In this document: positions 33,487 to 44,036 of the stretch, piece after piece | Layout: each line of letters begins with the position of its first letter | How positions within the stretch are numbered: the first letter of the stretch is position 1 | DNA from: Melampsora larici-populina 98AG31 | Lineage: Eukaryota; Basidiomycota; Pucciniomycetes; Pucciniales; Melampsoraceae | NCBI RefSeq assembly: GCF_000204055.1 | Contig: NW_006768766.1 | Location: 1,086,706 to 1,150,705 of the forward strand | Direction: 5' to 3' | DNA length: 64,000 nucleotides | Program-made: the position numbers and the translations under genes | Notes under the pieces: generated by a model | What the model was told of the DNA's origin: nothing | The model's input: the letters and a program-made list of their open reading frames with translations, nothing else | Database searches by the model: none

Positions 33487-33852
33487 ACCGCGCCCTCAAA
33501 ATGTGAATTCTCAGATTCTAGTCAAAGAGCCAACGAGAAGCTAGGACACAACGATCCACCTGTACTGGGGAATAGTCGAGGTTCGTTTTCTTCTGGTGGC
33601 ACAAAGAAATTCACAGATTTTCTTTTGTTCACGGGCTATCCGCATGGCTCTGGAATGACAAAATACATTTCCTTATCGGTCTCATTGTTCAAGTGGTACA
33701 TGTCTAAAGAAAGTGACAAGTCTGGCTTCAAAAGGTTCTTTGAAAAGCACTTGCCATGTAGAGATTTCACTGGGATGGATGTAACTTTCCTCATTGCACG
33801 ACAGGGCTCTTCAAATCCAAGGCTAGGCTGGGTAGGTGTATCTTTGATCTAA
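33487..33852 (+). CDS. Open stretch, possible 3' exon of an unknown gene
   Basis: A stop-free frame of about 120 codons ends at TGA/TAA near 33852. A candidate acceptor (TTCTCAG) lies just before 33515. The sequence has protein-like runs (K-K-F-T-D-F-L-L-F-T-G-Y-P-H-G and F-K-R-F-F-E-K-H-L-P-C-R-D-F). I do not recognise it and found no convincing upstream exons. It may be a gene relic. The interval 33853-34182 has nothing further. Confidence 0.3.
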   Translation, partial: TAPSKCEFSDSSQRANEKLGHNDPPVLGNSRGSFSSGGTKKFTDFLLFTGYPHGSGMTKYISLSVSLFKWYMSKESDKSGFKRFFEKHLPCRDFTGMDVTFLIARQGSSNPRLGWVGVSLI

Positions 33853-34182
33853 TTAAACCCTCCCATGGAGATCAGTAGGATCAAAACTGCGAAAAGTGTT
33901 CACGAAAAACATATTGGACAAACAAAAGGTTGCATAAATCGTATCTTGAAGCAAGAGATCATACATAAAGAGCAAAGGTATTTTGTTGATAGACTGGAGC
34001 AATTATTCAGTTAGTTACACATCGTAAATATACAAGACTTTCAGGTTAATTGAAGAGTTTTTTTCAAGGTGATTATGTAGCTTGTGATTGAGATTGTCTG
34101 GGTTCACAAATTCCAATATTCTACGATTGGCAGTAAGAAAAATTGTCATGTCAGAAAAGAATACTGCTGCAGGGGTGTGTTT

Positions 34183-35527
34183 TCAATGAAAGTTGTGTGA
34201 TTGTAGAAAACTGACATTGAGTTCAAAGATTACTTCACCCTTGAATCGACCAAGGGCATTTGGTGAGGAATCTTGTTCGATGACTGCTGCCTTTCTTGTT
34301 CCATTAGATTCAAATCTCATTCGTAATTTCAAAATCGAAGGTAATGAAGACCAAGCTGAACTTGGTCTAAATTCAGGTGTGAGTAGAATAGTGTTTCCCG
34401 GGGTCCCCTTTTTTGTAGGTTGAGTGGTCATGATCACCTATACCGTAAGTCAAAAGAAGGATAATGCACATCAGTTACTATATCGATGACGACCACGTAT
34501 GAGCATATAGATAACTTACAGTGCAATTGAAAGATGTTGTGGCAAACTTGATAGCTTCTCGGATATGCTGTCCTACTAATGCTCTTTCTTCAATGGTCAT
34601 ACTAACATATTTAGTATGGGCAGTGAGGGAATCCAGAACTATCATTTTGGTCTTAGCCATCCATTGATTTGTTGATTTGTCCAATTGAAACAATGAGAGT
34701 CAGATATGACTATCTATCCACCAGATGCCCAATGACAACATATAACGGTGCGGGGATATGGTATTAAGATCTTACCTTGGGGTGTTCAGCTAACCAACGT
34801 GACAAACGAAGGAAGAAGAAGATCAAGTCGGCAGTAGAAGTGATTCGAACGAGGTGAATTCCTTCACAGATTCGATCGATCAAACCATCCCGATTTTCTT
34901 GTAGCTCTTCTACTACACCTTGAGCCGAATCCTCAAATAATCTCGCTGGCGCACTTCCATCCGCATCTGATCTTTTTGTGTTATACATATATCATGTTGT
35001 CAGATGTGACTAGCTATCTTCAGGTCTATTGAAGACGACAGAGGGTCGATAGGGTGAAAAGAGGTCCACAATCGTGGCTGACCGATATAAAGCACTTCGA
35101 CTTCTTCTGCACGACGTGTTATCAGGCTAGCCGTCCGAGCTCGAACCGCAATTCCGATTGCAACTTTAGTCTTGCCTACGCCAGGTGGACCCTCGATCTG
35201 AAGGTGTTGTCGACGAGACAGACCGGCGGGTGAGGATGGTACCAATTCGATTGCTTCATGTCTCCTTTTCAATGATCTATTGTTAAATAAGAGATCGAGG
35301 GAAGGATGACCTGTTTGAAAAGGTGGCTGAGGTCTGATCGAACTGAGTAGTTGTGAGCCTGTGATCGAACCAAGACTGCTCGGTATAGTGGAAAAAGAGT
35401 TAGAACCTAATGAGAAATCATGACGGGATAAGAGCTAAATGTCAGTTCAAGAGCCTGGCGAGTTATAAGGGATAATAAGGGATAAAGAAAGAACTCAACT
35501 GTTCTGTTGCCGATTGGTTGGATCCAT
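34183..35527 (-). CDS. RAD51-family recombinase paralogue (RAD51C-like)
   Basis: Exons (minus) 35500-35527, 35083-35406, 34776-34966, 34520-34651, 34183-34437; 309 aa. RecA-fold ATPase: Walker A G-P-P-G-V-G-K-T near residue 80, V-L-Y-I-D-A-D-G-S spanning the second intron, and Walker B M-I-V-L-D-S-L-T-A. The late strand I-M-T-T-Q-P-T-K-K corresponds to the usual T-N-Q-M box. The N-terminus lacks the helix-hairpin-helix domain of RAD51 itself, and the length fits a RAD51 paralogue. These proteins act in nuclear homologous recombination, helping RAD51 load on single-stranded DNA. Assignment to RAD51C rather than another paralogue is tentative. Confidence 0.75.
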
Positions 35528-36749
35528 CGAGTTGATGATAACTTATCGTCAGACGCTCAAGTAGTTCTCATACATAATACAGCAGTAGCTAGAATTCCAT
35601 TTACGCAGCACCATTACATTTGTACTGCATACTTCTCCGAAATGTCTCACAACACCAAAATGGCAAAATGTTCAATTTGAACATCATCAAGCTGGCAGTG
35701 GCACTTGAACTCCAAGGATGTTCCATGTCTGAACAAATTTGTTTCTGGAATTGTTGAAAACGCACTATATTTGGAGAAAAAGTTGAATAATCATCATCAA
35801 AGGCGTCTTCACTCAATCATCCACTCTGGTAGTGAGTTTTCAATTTCCTTGAAGCAAATTGGGAAAAGCTTGTCACGAGTTGCCTGTAAGATTAGTCCAG
35901 CTTTTCTGAAGTGGCTGTACTACTTTGTTCTTACTGGGATTTGCGATTACTTTCATATATACCATTCCATTATATCAAGGCATAGCTAGTCGTAATCACA
36001 ACTTTGAACCAAGGCAATGTCAGGTAAATCTTGCTCACATAGAGTATGCATACATTGGATAACTAAGCATGGCAAGACCGAAGGGCGGCTGGCCACTCTT
36101 GCTACCCGTCATCGTATGTTTCTTGAATGGCGAAAGCAGGGAAGATGTAGGCAATGACACCTGAGATTGTAATATTCAAGATAGTCGTCATCGATGAGCA
36201 TATTGGTCATTCTTTAACATGTCAACAATTAGGCTTTCAGACCACCTTAGTCCTTGGAGTCGAGCCTTGTTAGTGAGCGGCAGTCATCCAAAACGACATA
36301 ATGGTGCTGAGATTTTTGCGCTCATCGGGTTAGCAACAACGCACACAAATAATATCGAATTACTTCATCATTTCGTACGAAGAACCAAACCAGTGAATAT
36401 ACATTTCATATAGACTACGATTCCGAACCACTCACTGAGCCCTACTACCATGGCTCTGGCTTAGAGCCTTGTCTCTAGCTTGGAGCCTGTTCAGAATCTC
36501 CTATAAAGTTGCCCTTTCCTTGCAGTAAGAAGTTTCCTATCATCACTCATCAGATCAACAAAAGGTACTCCGGTAGTATCATCCTCTTAACCTTCCACAA
36601 CAAATATAACTTATTCAGTTCCTAGCATCTTCTATCTAGTGTCTTAGACTTTATTTCTATCTATATTAACTTTTCAAGTCAATACTTTGGTTGTTAAATT
36701 AACTTATTTATACCCTGTCCATTAAATTTATAATCCATCACATTCGAGA
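35528..36749. other. Intergenic; promoter side of Kex2-type gene copy 2
   Basis: No supported gene. Short ORFs at 35601-35989 on either strand lack recognisable features. A TATAAAG lies at 36502-36508 and could be the TATA element of the gene starting at 36750, which would imply a 5' UTR of about 200 nt. Confidence 0.4.
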
Positions 36750-37377
36750 ATGCGTTTCATTTCTGCCACCTTTGTGTTGTTGAGCATTCTTTATGTTTCC
36801 CAAGTAGATTCAACTCTTCAAACAAGCAGGTTAGTCTTATTGTCTTGTTTATTTCAATGCAATATTTTGACTGACAATTGATGATTTCTTTGACAACAGT
36901 GGTGACCTAATTCCCAGAGCACCGGCACCTGCCCAAGCAAGTCCTTCTGCGTCTGCCACTACCAAGACTCGTAGAAACTTGAATGCTCGCTCACCCGCAC
37001 CGGCCCAACCCAGCGCTTCAGCAGCACCCAAGACTCGTCGTGCATTGGACACTCGTTCACCAGCACCGGCCCAAGCAAGTGCTTCTGCATCTGCAACCCC
37101 CAAGAATCGTCGAAACTTGAATGCTCGCTCACCATCCCCGGCCCAAGCCAGTGCCTCAGCAGCTCCCAAGACCCGTCGTGAATTGGACGCTCGTTCACCA
37201 GCACCGGCCCAAGCTTCTGCATCTGCGGCCCCCAAGATTCGACGTGAGTTGGATGCTCGTTCACCATCCCCGGCCCAATCCAGCGCTTCTGCAGCCCCCA
37301 AGACCCGTCGTGCATTAGACACGCGTTCACCAGCGCCAGCCCAAGCCAGTGCCTCAGCAACCGCCAAGACGCAATGA
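36750..37377 (+). CDS. Secreted Kex2-processed repeat protein, copy 2 (complete)
   Basis: Exons 36750-36829 and 36900-37377, intron 70 nt splitting a Ser codon; 185 aa. Residues 1-22 are a clear signal peptide (M-R-F-I-S-A-T-F-V-L-L-S-I-L-Y). The rest is six units ending K-T-R-R, K-N-R-R or K-I-R-R plus a 21-residue tail. Units share the core (L-D/L-N)-x-R-S-P-(A/S)-P-A-Q-(A/P)-S. Dibasic R-R at each boundary fits Kex2 processing in the Golgi, releasing 20- to 24-residue Ala/Ser/Pro-rich peptides. No CaaX end, so it is not a basidiomycete lipopeptide pheromone. Known fungal relatives in architecture are Rep1-type repellents and other Kex2-processed repeat proteins; the actual role is unknown. 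Copy 1 is at 37-520 and differs in unit number and order. Confidence 0.85.
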
Positions 37378-37932
37378 GAATATTCCATCACACCTTTATC
37401 TTAGTTGGAATTTCGCGGTAATAGATTGGCAGGTTTAACTTTCACCATAGAGTATGAATGTCTTTTTAAAGATGTATATTAAAAGTTAATTGTGCTTAAC
37501 ATGCGTCCGATTTGAAGAAACTTGCATATAAATTTGCATATACCTTGAACAATCCACTTGAAACTAATTTTTGATGACAATCTTTTCCATGAGAGCACAC
37601 TTCCCGCTCCCAATCCTCTCTCAGCTTTCGCTTGGGGATATATCATCTCCTGTAGCTATTTTGTACCCTGCTTTACATGTACCTCTGAATGGCCAATTGT
37701 CTGCATGCCTAGGAAATATATTCACCTCCCAGTAACTATGCATTTTCACAGCAGAAAAATTGAACTTTTCACGGCTCCAAGTAGTCTTACTGATTCATTG
37801 AAGTACGCTCGCTCTCACATTACTCTGCTCTCTTGGTTTTTGGTGAAACAACCTCTTTTACCTCTACCTTTAGGCCTTAAAATCAATCAAAACAAGTTGC
37901 CAATCCTTTCCTTGAGGTTTTATAGTGGCTTT
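36860..37932 (+). repeat. Right copy of the segmental duplication (gene and 3' flank)
   Basis: Matches 1-1090 through intron end, coding exon and about 550 bp of 3' flank. Positions 37378-38087 contain no gene of their own; the 183-codon ORF at 37558-38109 lies mostly in duplicated non-coding DNA and is not conserved in copy 1. Confidence 0.7.
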
Positions 37933-38087
37933 GGTTCATCATATTTTAAACTGTGTCTCTTTTCTCGCATATTCATCACATTCCTCCAATTACTTGGGTT
38001 AGTACCAAGGTCTGCGTACCTTAAGTTAGGAGAAGAGGGCCCATGTAGTGCACTTTTTTATCAGTTTGCAATTGTCTTCTTGAACAT

Positions 38088-40807
38088 TTACAATAACTCA
38101 GTTTCATGATTGGAAAAATCGTTTTTGAAGCTTACAGTTTGAATTCTGTTGATTACCTTTGTAACCGCAGCCGCTCCCCCACCCTCTGGTGTCACTGATC
38201 CATTGGTGAATAAAATGATGTCATTTCTCTCATTTTCTTCTTCCGATAACTGACAAGGTATTATTTTACCTGCTTCTTGCTTCTCAACTTTGTTAAAAAG
38301 CTCACCTATTCCTTTGGCCAAAGGTGCTTTCCGTTGAGTGTAGATGATGATTTTTATGTTCTCTTCTGCTAAGGGCTTGAATAGTTGGATTTGATTTGCA
38401 TCTTGCTCAGGGTGCGCTTTTGGGTTATGTTGGAGTTTGTGTCCTATGAATTTTCTTGTTGGATGCATATAAAGAACTTCAGGTTTGTGGTTCTATCCCT
38501 GAAAGAGATTAAGATCAGACTTCAGTCTAATGTAAGAAGACTGATGTATGATTGAAGAAACCACAATCTAATGAAAGGAGATTGTGCAAAACAAATTGAG
38601 TTCAATTTCAAAATAAAGAGAACTAATTTAGAAGAAAGAAAACTAACACCTGAAAGAGATTAAGATCAAACTTCAGTCTAATGTAAGAAGACTGATGTAT
38701 GATTGAAGAAACCACAATCTAATGAAAGGAGATTGTGCGAAACAAATTGAGTTGAATGAAGAAAAGAAACAACACAGTGATGAAAACAAGTTGTTTATAT
38801 ATAGAACTCATCAAACACAATGTAATGACATCATCTTCATGATGTTAGAAAGAAAACTTTAATCTATTATGCAAATGTAATCATACGTGTCCTGCAAACC
38901 AAGAGCCATTGCTACGCGATGCTCAATTCATATCTGGTGTGGATAATCTCTTGAGCCCAAAATTATGGTTTCTTCTGGTAAATATGCAAGTGAAGGGGGC
39001 TAAGTAAGTGTTCATGTTGCTTGTTTTTTGAGTAAGCCATGAAATGCTCACGCAGAGAATCCTGAGGATGGGGACCAACATAATGAACATTTTTACCTCT
39101 TTCATTCATATGCCTTGTCTATAAGTATTTTACAATCTGTGAGCTTTTCCTCCAGGTTCCAACTTGCCCAGAGTAGGTCAATTGTGGTTGGGGTTGCCCC
39201 AAGGGGAAACCTAGTTGGTTCTACTCTTGGTAAAATTGGCTTGAAATCCTTTGATCTGTTGAGGACAATGAGTTTCTTGGCCTGAGAATCTGTGTGTTGG
39301 TAATTTGGTGGATTCCAGTGATTGTGATGCAGATTTGAATTAGTTGTGATGAGGTTTGGTCTTTGTCTGTTGTGGCAAAGACATACCCATTGTTCTAGAA
39401 TCTCTATGCCTCTGAGTGAGTTACATAGGCCAGGTGTACCAGGTGATGATGTGGGTTTGGGTTAGAGTGTGTACAGGTCTTTAATGTCTATGCCTAAGAT
39501 GATGTCAGACAGGCTTGGTAAAATTGAGAATTGAGATGATGATATGAGTTTGGAAATATAGATAACAACTTGTGGTCTTTCTTCCCATGTGGTGGGGTAG
39601 TAATTATAAGCTGTGATCCTGTGGCGTGCTTTGTGGGTTGGAAAGTACAGGTTCATTGTGTTAAACTATAGTTCTTGAAGAGCTAATGACGTGTATTGAG
39701 TTTTTGTGAGGGCTTCAAATGTGATTGATTGTGATTTGCAGCAGTTGAAAACTAAGATTGAGAAATCACTTGGGAATTCTGATGATAGTCTTATGACTCA
39801 TTATTTTTTAATTATGGTAAGATGATCTGTAATTGTGTCTGACGGTGGGGGAAGGTTAAGCCTTTAGGGGAATGATTATATTGAGGGAGGAATATATCAG
39901 TTATTTAATTCTCTCCTTGGATCTTTGGTCGTCATAACTGACACATCTGGCACATGCTTGTTCACCATCATTGTTGGCACAATGTTTTGTATTGTGGGGA
40001 TCGCCACAAATTGCGCAATGGACATTGTTATCACAAGCAGCAGAAGTTCATGAGTACGTCGCCGGATTTCAAAATGGATGCGCTGCGAACCCGGATGACT
40101 CGCTGTTTTTCAACTGTTGCATTTACAGAGTGAAGGGCCTTGTTGATGCTGAGGACGATTTCTGTGATGGTCAAACCTTTGAATGCCTCTTTCTCCGGTG
40201 CTTTGTGGATAATAAGCGTTGTAGCCTTAAACTTATTAATCTCGGCGTTTTTGGGCGGTGGTTTGGGGGCGTTCAAAGCAGTAGGTCATTGAAGGATCCT
40301 CGAGATTGGATTGGTCCAAGCTTGAGGTTTGGCAGTGAGTGACTTGTCGTTGTGATTCCTTACTTCTTTCGGGGTTGAGGTTGCGAATTTCCTCGTGTAG
40401 GCCCCTGATGACGTCAATGAACAGTGACATCATTTGAATGACACTTTGAAAAGTGCATCGTTCGAATACGAGTTGTTCGTGGCTAAGGATGGTAGCACAT
40501 CTTCCATAGCGTTCGGGTCCATCGTAGCTCGATTTGGTTTCCGGTTGTTCGGATGGGAGGGTGGATCGTCTTCGTCAATGCACGGTGAGCGTTTGGACGG
40601 GATGATGGGGGGTATGAGATGATCCCGATGAAAAATAATGATGAATTTTTTCTGATGTGGATTTGTGAGATTTGAAACGGGATCTTCTGGGGATTTGGTG
40701 GGGCTACCACTGGGATTCACCATCCCCTGTGAAGTTATAGTGACCAGTGTCAGTCTTGAAGGTGTCACTTGGTCAAATCGGATGCTTATGTTTTCTGGGT
40801 CTGACAA
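38088..40807 (-). pseudogene. Decayed non-LTR retrotransposon (LINE) with RNase H
   Basis: All parts lie on the minus strand in LINE order. ORF1 pieces come first (40807-40430, then shifted frames to about 39900), ending in a CCHC zinc knuckle C-A-I-C-G-D-P-H-N-T-K-H-C near 40000. Endonuclease-like fragments follow (39656-39462, S-S-S-Q-F-S-I-L-P-S-L-S-D-I-I-L-G-I-D-I, and about 39200, P-L-G-A-T-P-T-T-I-D-L-L-W). A terminal RNase H fragment is at 38468-38088 (I-L-F-T-N-G-S-V-T-P-E-G-G-G-A-A). The reverse transcriptase is missing, so a large internal deletion has occurred. The RNase H first Asp reads Asn. Frameshifts and gaps show it is dead. It interrupts the duplicated host segment between 37.9 and 40.8 kb. 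Confidence 0.7.
38498..38755. repeat. Direct duplication of a 107 bp segment
   Basis: The segment starting CCTGAAAGAGATTAAGATCA at 38498-38604 recurs at 38649-38755 (151 bp offset) with two or three mismatches. Each copy contains small hairpins (AGTCTAATGTAAGAAGACT). It lies within the LINE remnant, between the endonuclease and RNase H pieces. Confidence 0.7.
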
Positions 40808-41170
40808 ATATGTTGTTTATCTTCAGTTCCAAGTGTAACCCATGCGCACGGCGAATTGAGATTGTGGGATCCCAAAGTATGCGTCCTTGTCGATCAAACA
40901 CTGCAGCAGCAACGTCGCGCTTGTGCAGGCCAATGCTATGATACATTTCCACAAGGCTGACACAGATTGCTCGTTGTGACCTGATTGCAACTCTGCAGGC
41001 GTGTTATTTTGGAAGGAACACCCTTGACGAATCCACAGGCCTGGCTTGGTATATAGTCAAAGCTCACAATATGAAATATTCTCCTTTCTTACTGCACGAT
41101 ACCTACACTGAGAACTTTTTCTACCATAACCTTGAAATTTCAGAATTATCATATACCTTCAAGTTGATTG
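40800..41170 (+). repeat. Continuation of the segmental duplication upstream of the aquaglyceroporin
   Basis: Diverged match to 9490-9860 in the same orientation (see that entry). It borders the LINE remnant on one side and the aquaglyceroporin start on the other, showing that both retrotransposons inserted into related host sequence. Confidence 0.5.
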
Positions 41171-41236
41171 TTTCTCCATCTCCGTACATTTCACAATAGC
41201 TCTAGCTCCTTATTGATCTGCAAGACTCGCACACCC

Positions 41237-43418
41237 ATGGCTTCCCATCAAGGTTGTAGCGTACAACATCGAAAATATTCCACAGACAAAGTGTGTGACC
41301 TGGAAGGTAACAACATGCCTGACATTTCAGTTATGCCTGCGCTAGACTCTCGCTCACTAGACGTCCAAGCCCGCCGAAAGGGAACTTGGATAACGAAGTT
41401 CCGTAGCCATACACGTGAATTTTGGGCGTAAGTGGTTATTGATTGGTTGTATGTACATAAGATGGATCTACCACGATTGATTTTGTTTATGCATTGGCTT
41501 TAGGGAATTTTTTGGAACTGCAGTGTTGGTTCTGCTCGGTTAGTTCTTCCATTACAAATTTCCTCAGTTTCAGATATCCAAGCTAATCACCAACTTGACT
41601 TATGATCAAGGAACGGCCGTCAATCATCAAGTCACCCTGGGTGGGTCTACCAATGTTGCCCCAAGTGAAAGGGGTAGTTGGACTACCGTATCAGTGCGCC
41701 CATATTTGAAAAGATGTGTATCATTTCCACATGTCTGACAGACCCTTCATGTTTTCTCAGTTTGGGTGGGGAGTCGCTGTGTAGGTTGAACATATCCCAG
41801 GTAAAATTTCGGAGTACACTAGTTGACATTATAGGTGCTCGTTCTTAGTATGCTCGGTGTGGTTGTCTCTGGAGGTATCAGTGGAGGACACGTTAGTAGT
41901 CAATTTTTCAGTTGATTGAAGATGCGCTACGTGCCATCTCCTCCATCTCCTGCATACGACCACTCATCTCATTACGTCTATAGATCAATCCGGCTGTGAC
42001 TCTAACTCAAGCATTACTACGGGGATTCTCTTGGAAAAAAGTGTAAGATGTCTTTCAATGATCTCATCCCGAAGAAGGCTTCTGCATCGACCAATATCGT
42101 ATGTAGACCTCTTTACTGGTTGGCCCAATTCACTGGCGCATTCTTTGGAGCAGGGTACGGAATTTATCTCTAGATTTCAACACAGCTTTAGCAACATGTT
42201 CTGACGTGTTTCTCACCAATCTAGGCTCACGTGTGAGTAGTATACGATATGATATCTGCAAACAGCACTCGTATACTGATTTTGGAATGACCTGATTGAA
42301 GACTTGAATTATTCCCGCGCCATCTCTTTGTTCGAGGGAGGAACCCACATACGGACGATTAATAAAACCGGAGGCCTGTACTTCACGAGTAAGTCTCAAT
42401 AACGCGACACCAGTCTAGCTACCGCAAAGCTTACCAAAACGCTTCCTAATTTTCAGATCCGTGAGTTCTCATAATTGATGTCTGTGATTTTGAGAGTACA
42501 TAGTTTATCTAATTTGATTCAACCGCTATAGTCTTCCATATATGTCCAATTTCGGATGTTTCTTCAACGAGTTCTTGATGTCCTCGATATTGATGATGTT
42601 TATGTGAGTACATAGATGGTCAGCATCGATTGAGAAAAAATGCTGACATGAACCACGAGTGCCAGTGTTGCTAGCGGAGATGCCGGGAACATGGCCCCTC
42701 CAAAAGGAATCAGTCCCTTTATCATACTATGGGTGGTCTTTGCTCTGGCGTCTACTCTGTGAGTTCAAAAATTCAAACAATCTTACACCTTACATTAACT
42801 GACCACCATATTTCTACATAGTGGAATGCAAGTGAGTATTGAGTTTAAGCTTACCTGGCTTCAGGTCCCACGAGCTCACGAGTTCTATTATGATTAGACC
42901 TCCTTCGCCTTGAACCCCGCTAGGTGAGTTGGCCATCTACTTCGATTCAGAATGTAATATTGAATGCCTTTTGTGCATAGGGATATCGGACCCAGACTAG
43001 TCACTTGGGCCGCCGGATATGGGAGTGAGGTTTGGCGAATCAGATCAGGGTGCGTGTGGGATCTGTTAGGTATGCTGTGAATGTGCTGGTAAAACTCACA
43101 GCAATGTCCGTCTTCCACTTCATTCAGCTACTGGTTCTGGTGTGCAACTTTGGCGCCCGTCTGGTAAGTCTTCATAATACATATCCGGTCGTCCCAATCA
43201 TCATCTCAGGCAAGTTGAATTTCGCTATCCTTTCCGATAGTGGAACTTTCGTTGGGTGCTTGATCTACGATTGTTGCATTGGAACCGATGTTGTCGAGAG
43301 TCCTTTACATAACCCTAGCGCCTCCGGATTCACTGGACGCCTCCGAGGACCGCCCCCTGCTCATGAGACTCGCACCAGTGGTTCTGGTAACATCAAGACT
43401 ACTGGTGACAGTGATTAA
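41237..43418 (+). CDS. Aquaglyceroporin (MIP family), 17 exons including micro-exons
   Basis: Exons 41237-41427, 41504-41538, 41611-41687, 41761-41778, 41835-41891, 41984-42042, 42107-42154, 42225-42232, 42302-42388, 42457-42460, 42532-42603, 42660-42758, 42822-42831, 42898-42923, 42981-43049, 43128-43163, 43241-43418; 1074 nt, 357 aa, all phases consistent. It forms a six-helix plasma-membrane channel for water, glycerol and small solutes. Visible: E-F-F-G-T-A-V-L-V-L-L (helix 1), first pore motif G-G-H-I-N-P-A-V-T, helix 3 Y-W-L-A-Q-F-T-G-A-F-F-G-A-G, loop C S-L-F-E-G-G-T, F-F-N-E-F-L (helix 4), G-D-A-G-N-M-A-P-P, and second pore motif F-A-L-N-P-A-R-D. The D after NPAR marks a glycerol facilitator. 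Exons of 4, 8, 10 and 18 nt are needed to keep conserved residues in frame. Boundaries of exons 4-5 are the least certain (donor GTGTAG). Confidence 0.85.
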
Positions 43419-44036
43419 GATGACTCCCTAACCCCTAGTTGTTTTTTTCTGCTTCCTGGTGAGATCACGTCAGGGGGATCTTGATTGTGATATGATCAAA
43501 CTTCTAGTATGCCAGAACCTGATATTAACAATGTCCAGCGAGGCCTTGATAGTTAAGCGGTTGTGATCTTCAAATGAATTCCCGTTCAGAAACAAAAATG
43601 TGCAAAGAAGCTGTTTTGTAGCAGGGTACAGCCGGGTACAGCTACATACGGAGATAAGAAGTATAAAACTTACTCAGGTAGAGACCTTAACGTTAATCAC
43701 CTAATATATAAGTACTGATCACCATATAAAAACATTCCACGCAATGGATAAACCACAAGACATAAGGAGCAGTTATAAGATCCGTAGAAAGATTATAACA
43801 ATGAGTAACTAACTAGATATGATCACATATCATAGTAATTGAGGCGGATCTTTTACTCCTTGTTTATCCTTTTAAGATTTACAACAAACTTATAAACTAC
43901 TATTACATGTATTTACGTAACCGTGTAGTTTGTGCTTGATTATAAAAGGAAGGAGTTCCTTCACTTGGAAGGAACTCCAGTCATCTTTTATCCTAGATTA
44001 GCATCAATAACCTTACCTTTGAAATCTAAGTCTTTT
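43419..44036. other. No gene recognised
   Basis: AT-rich 3' flank of the aquaglyceroporin, leading into a foldback element. Confidence 0.5.

Noticed and set aside
36849..37391. Long open frames on the opposite strand and other frames of the Kex2-type repeats (also 285-503)
   Set aside because: They arise because the repeated GC-rich codons lack stops in several frames. Only the forward frame has a signal peptide, a spliced start and dibasic unit ends.
37558..38109. 183-codon ORF after Kex2-type gene copy 2
   Set aside because: Mostly in duplicated 3' flank; the matching part of copy 1 (about 693-944) is not open in the same way, and no protein features are visible.
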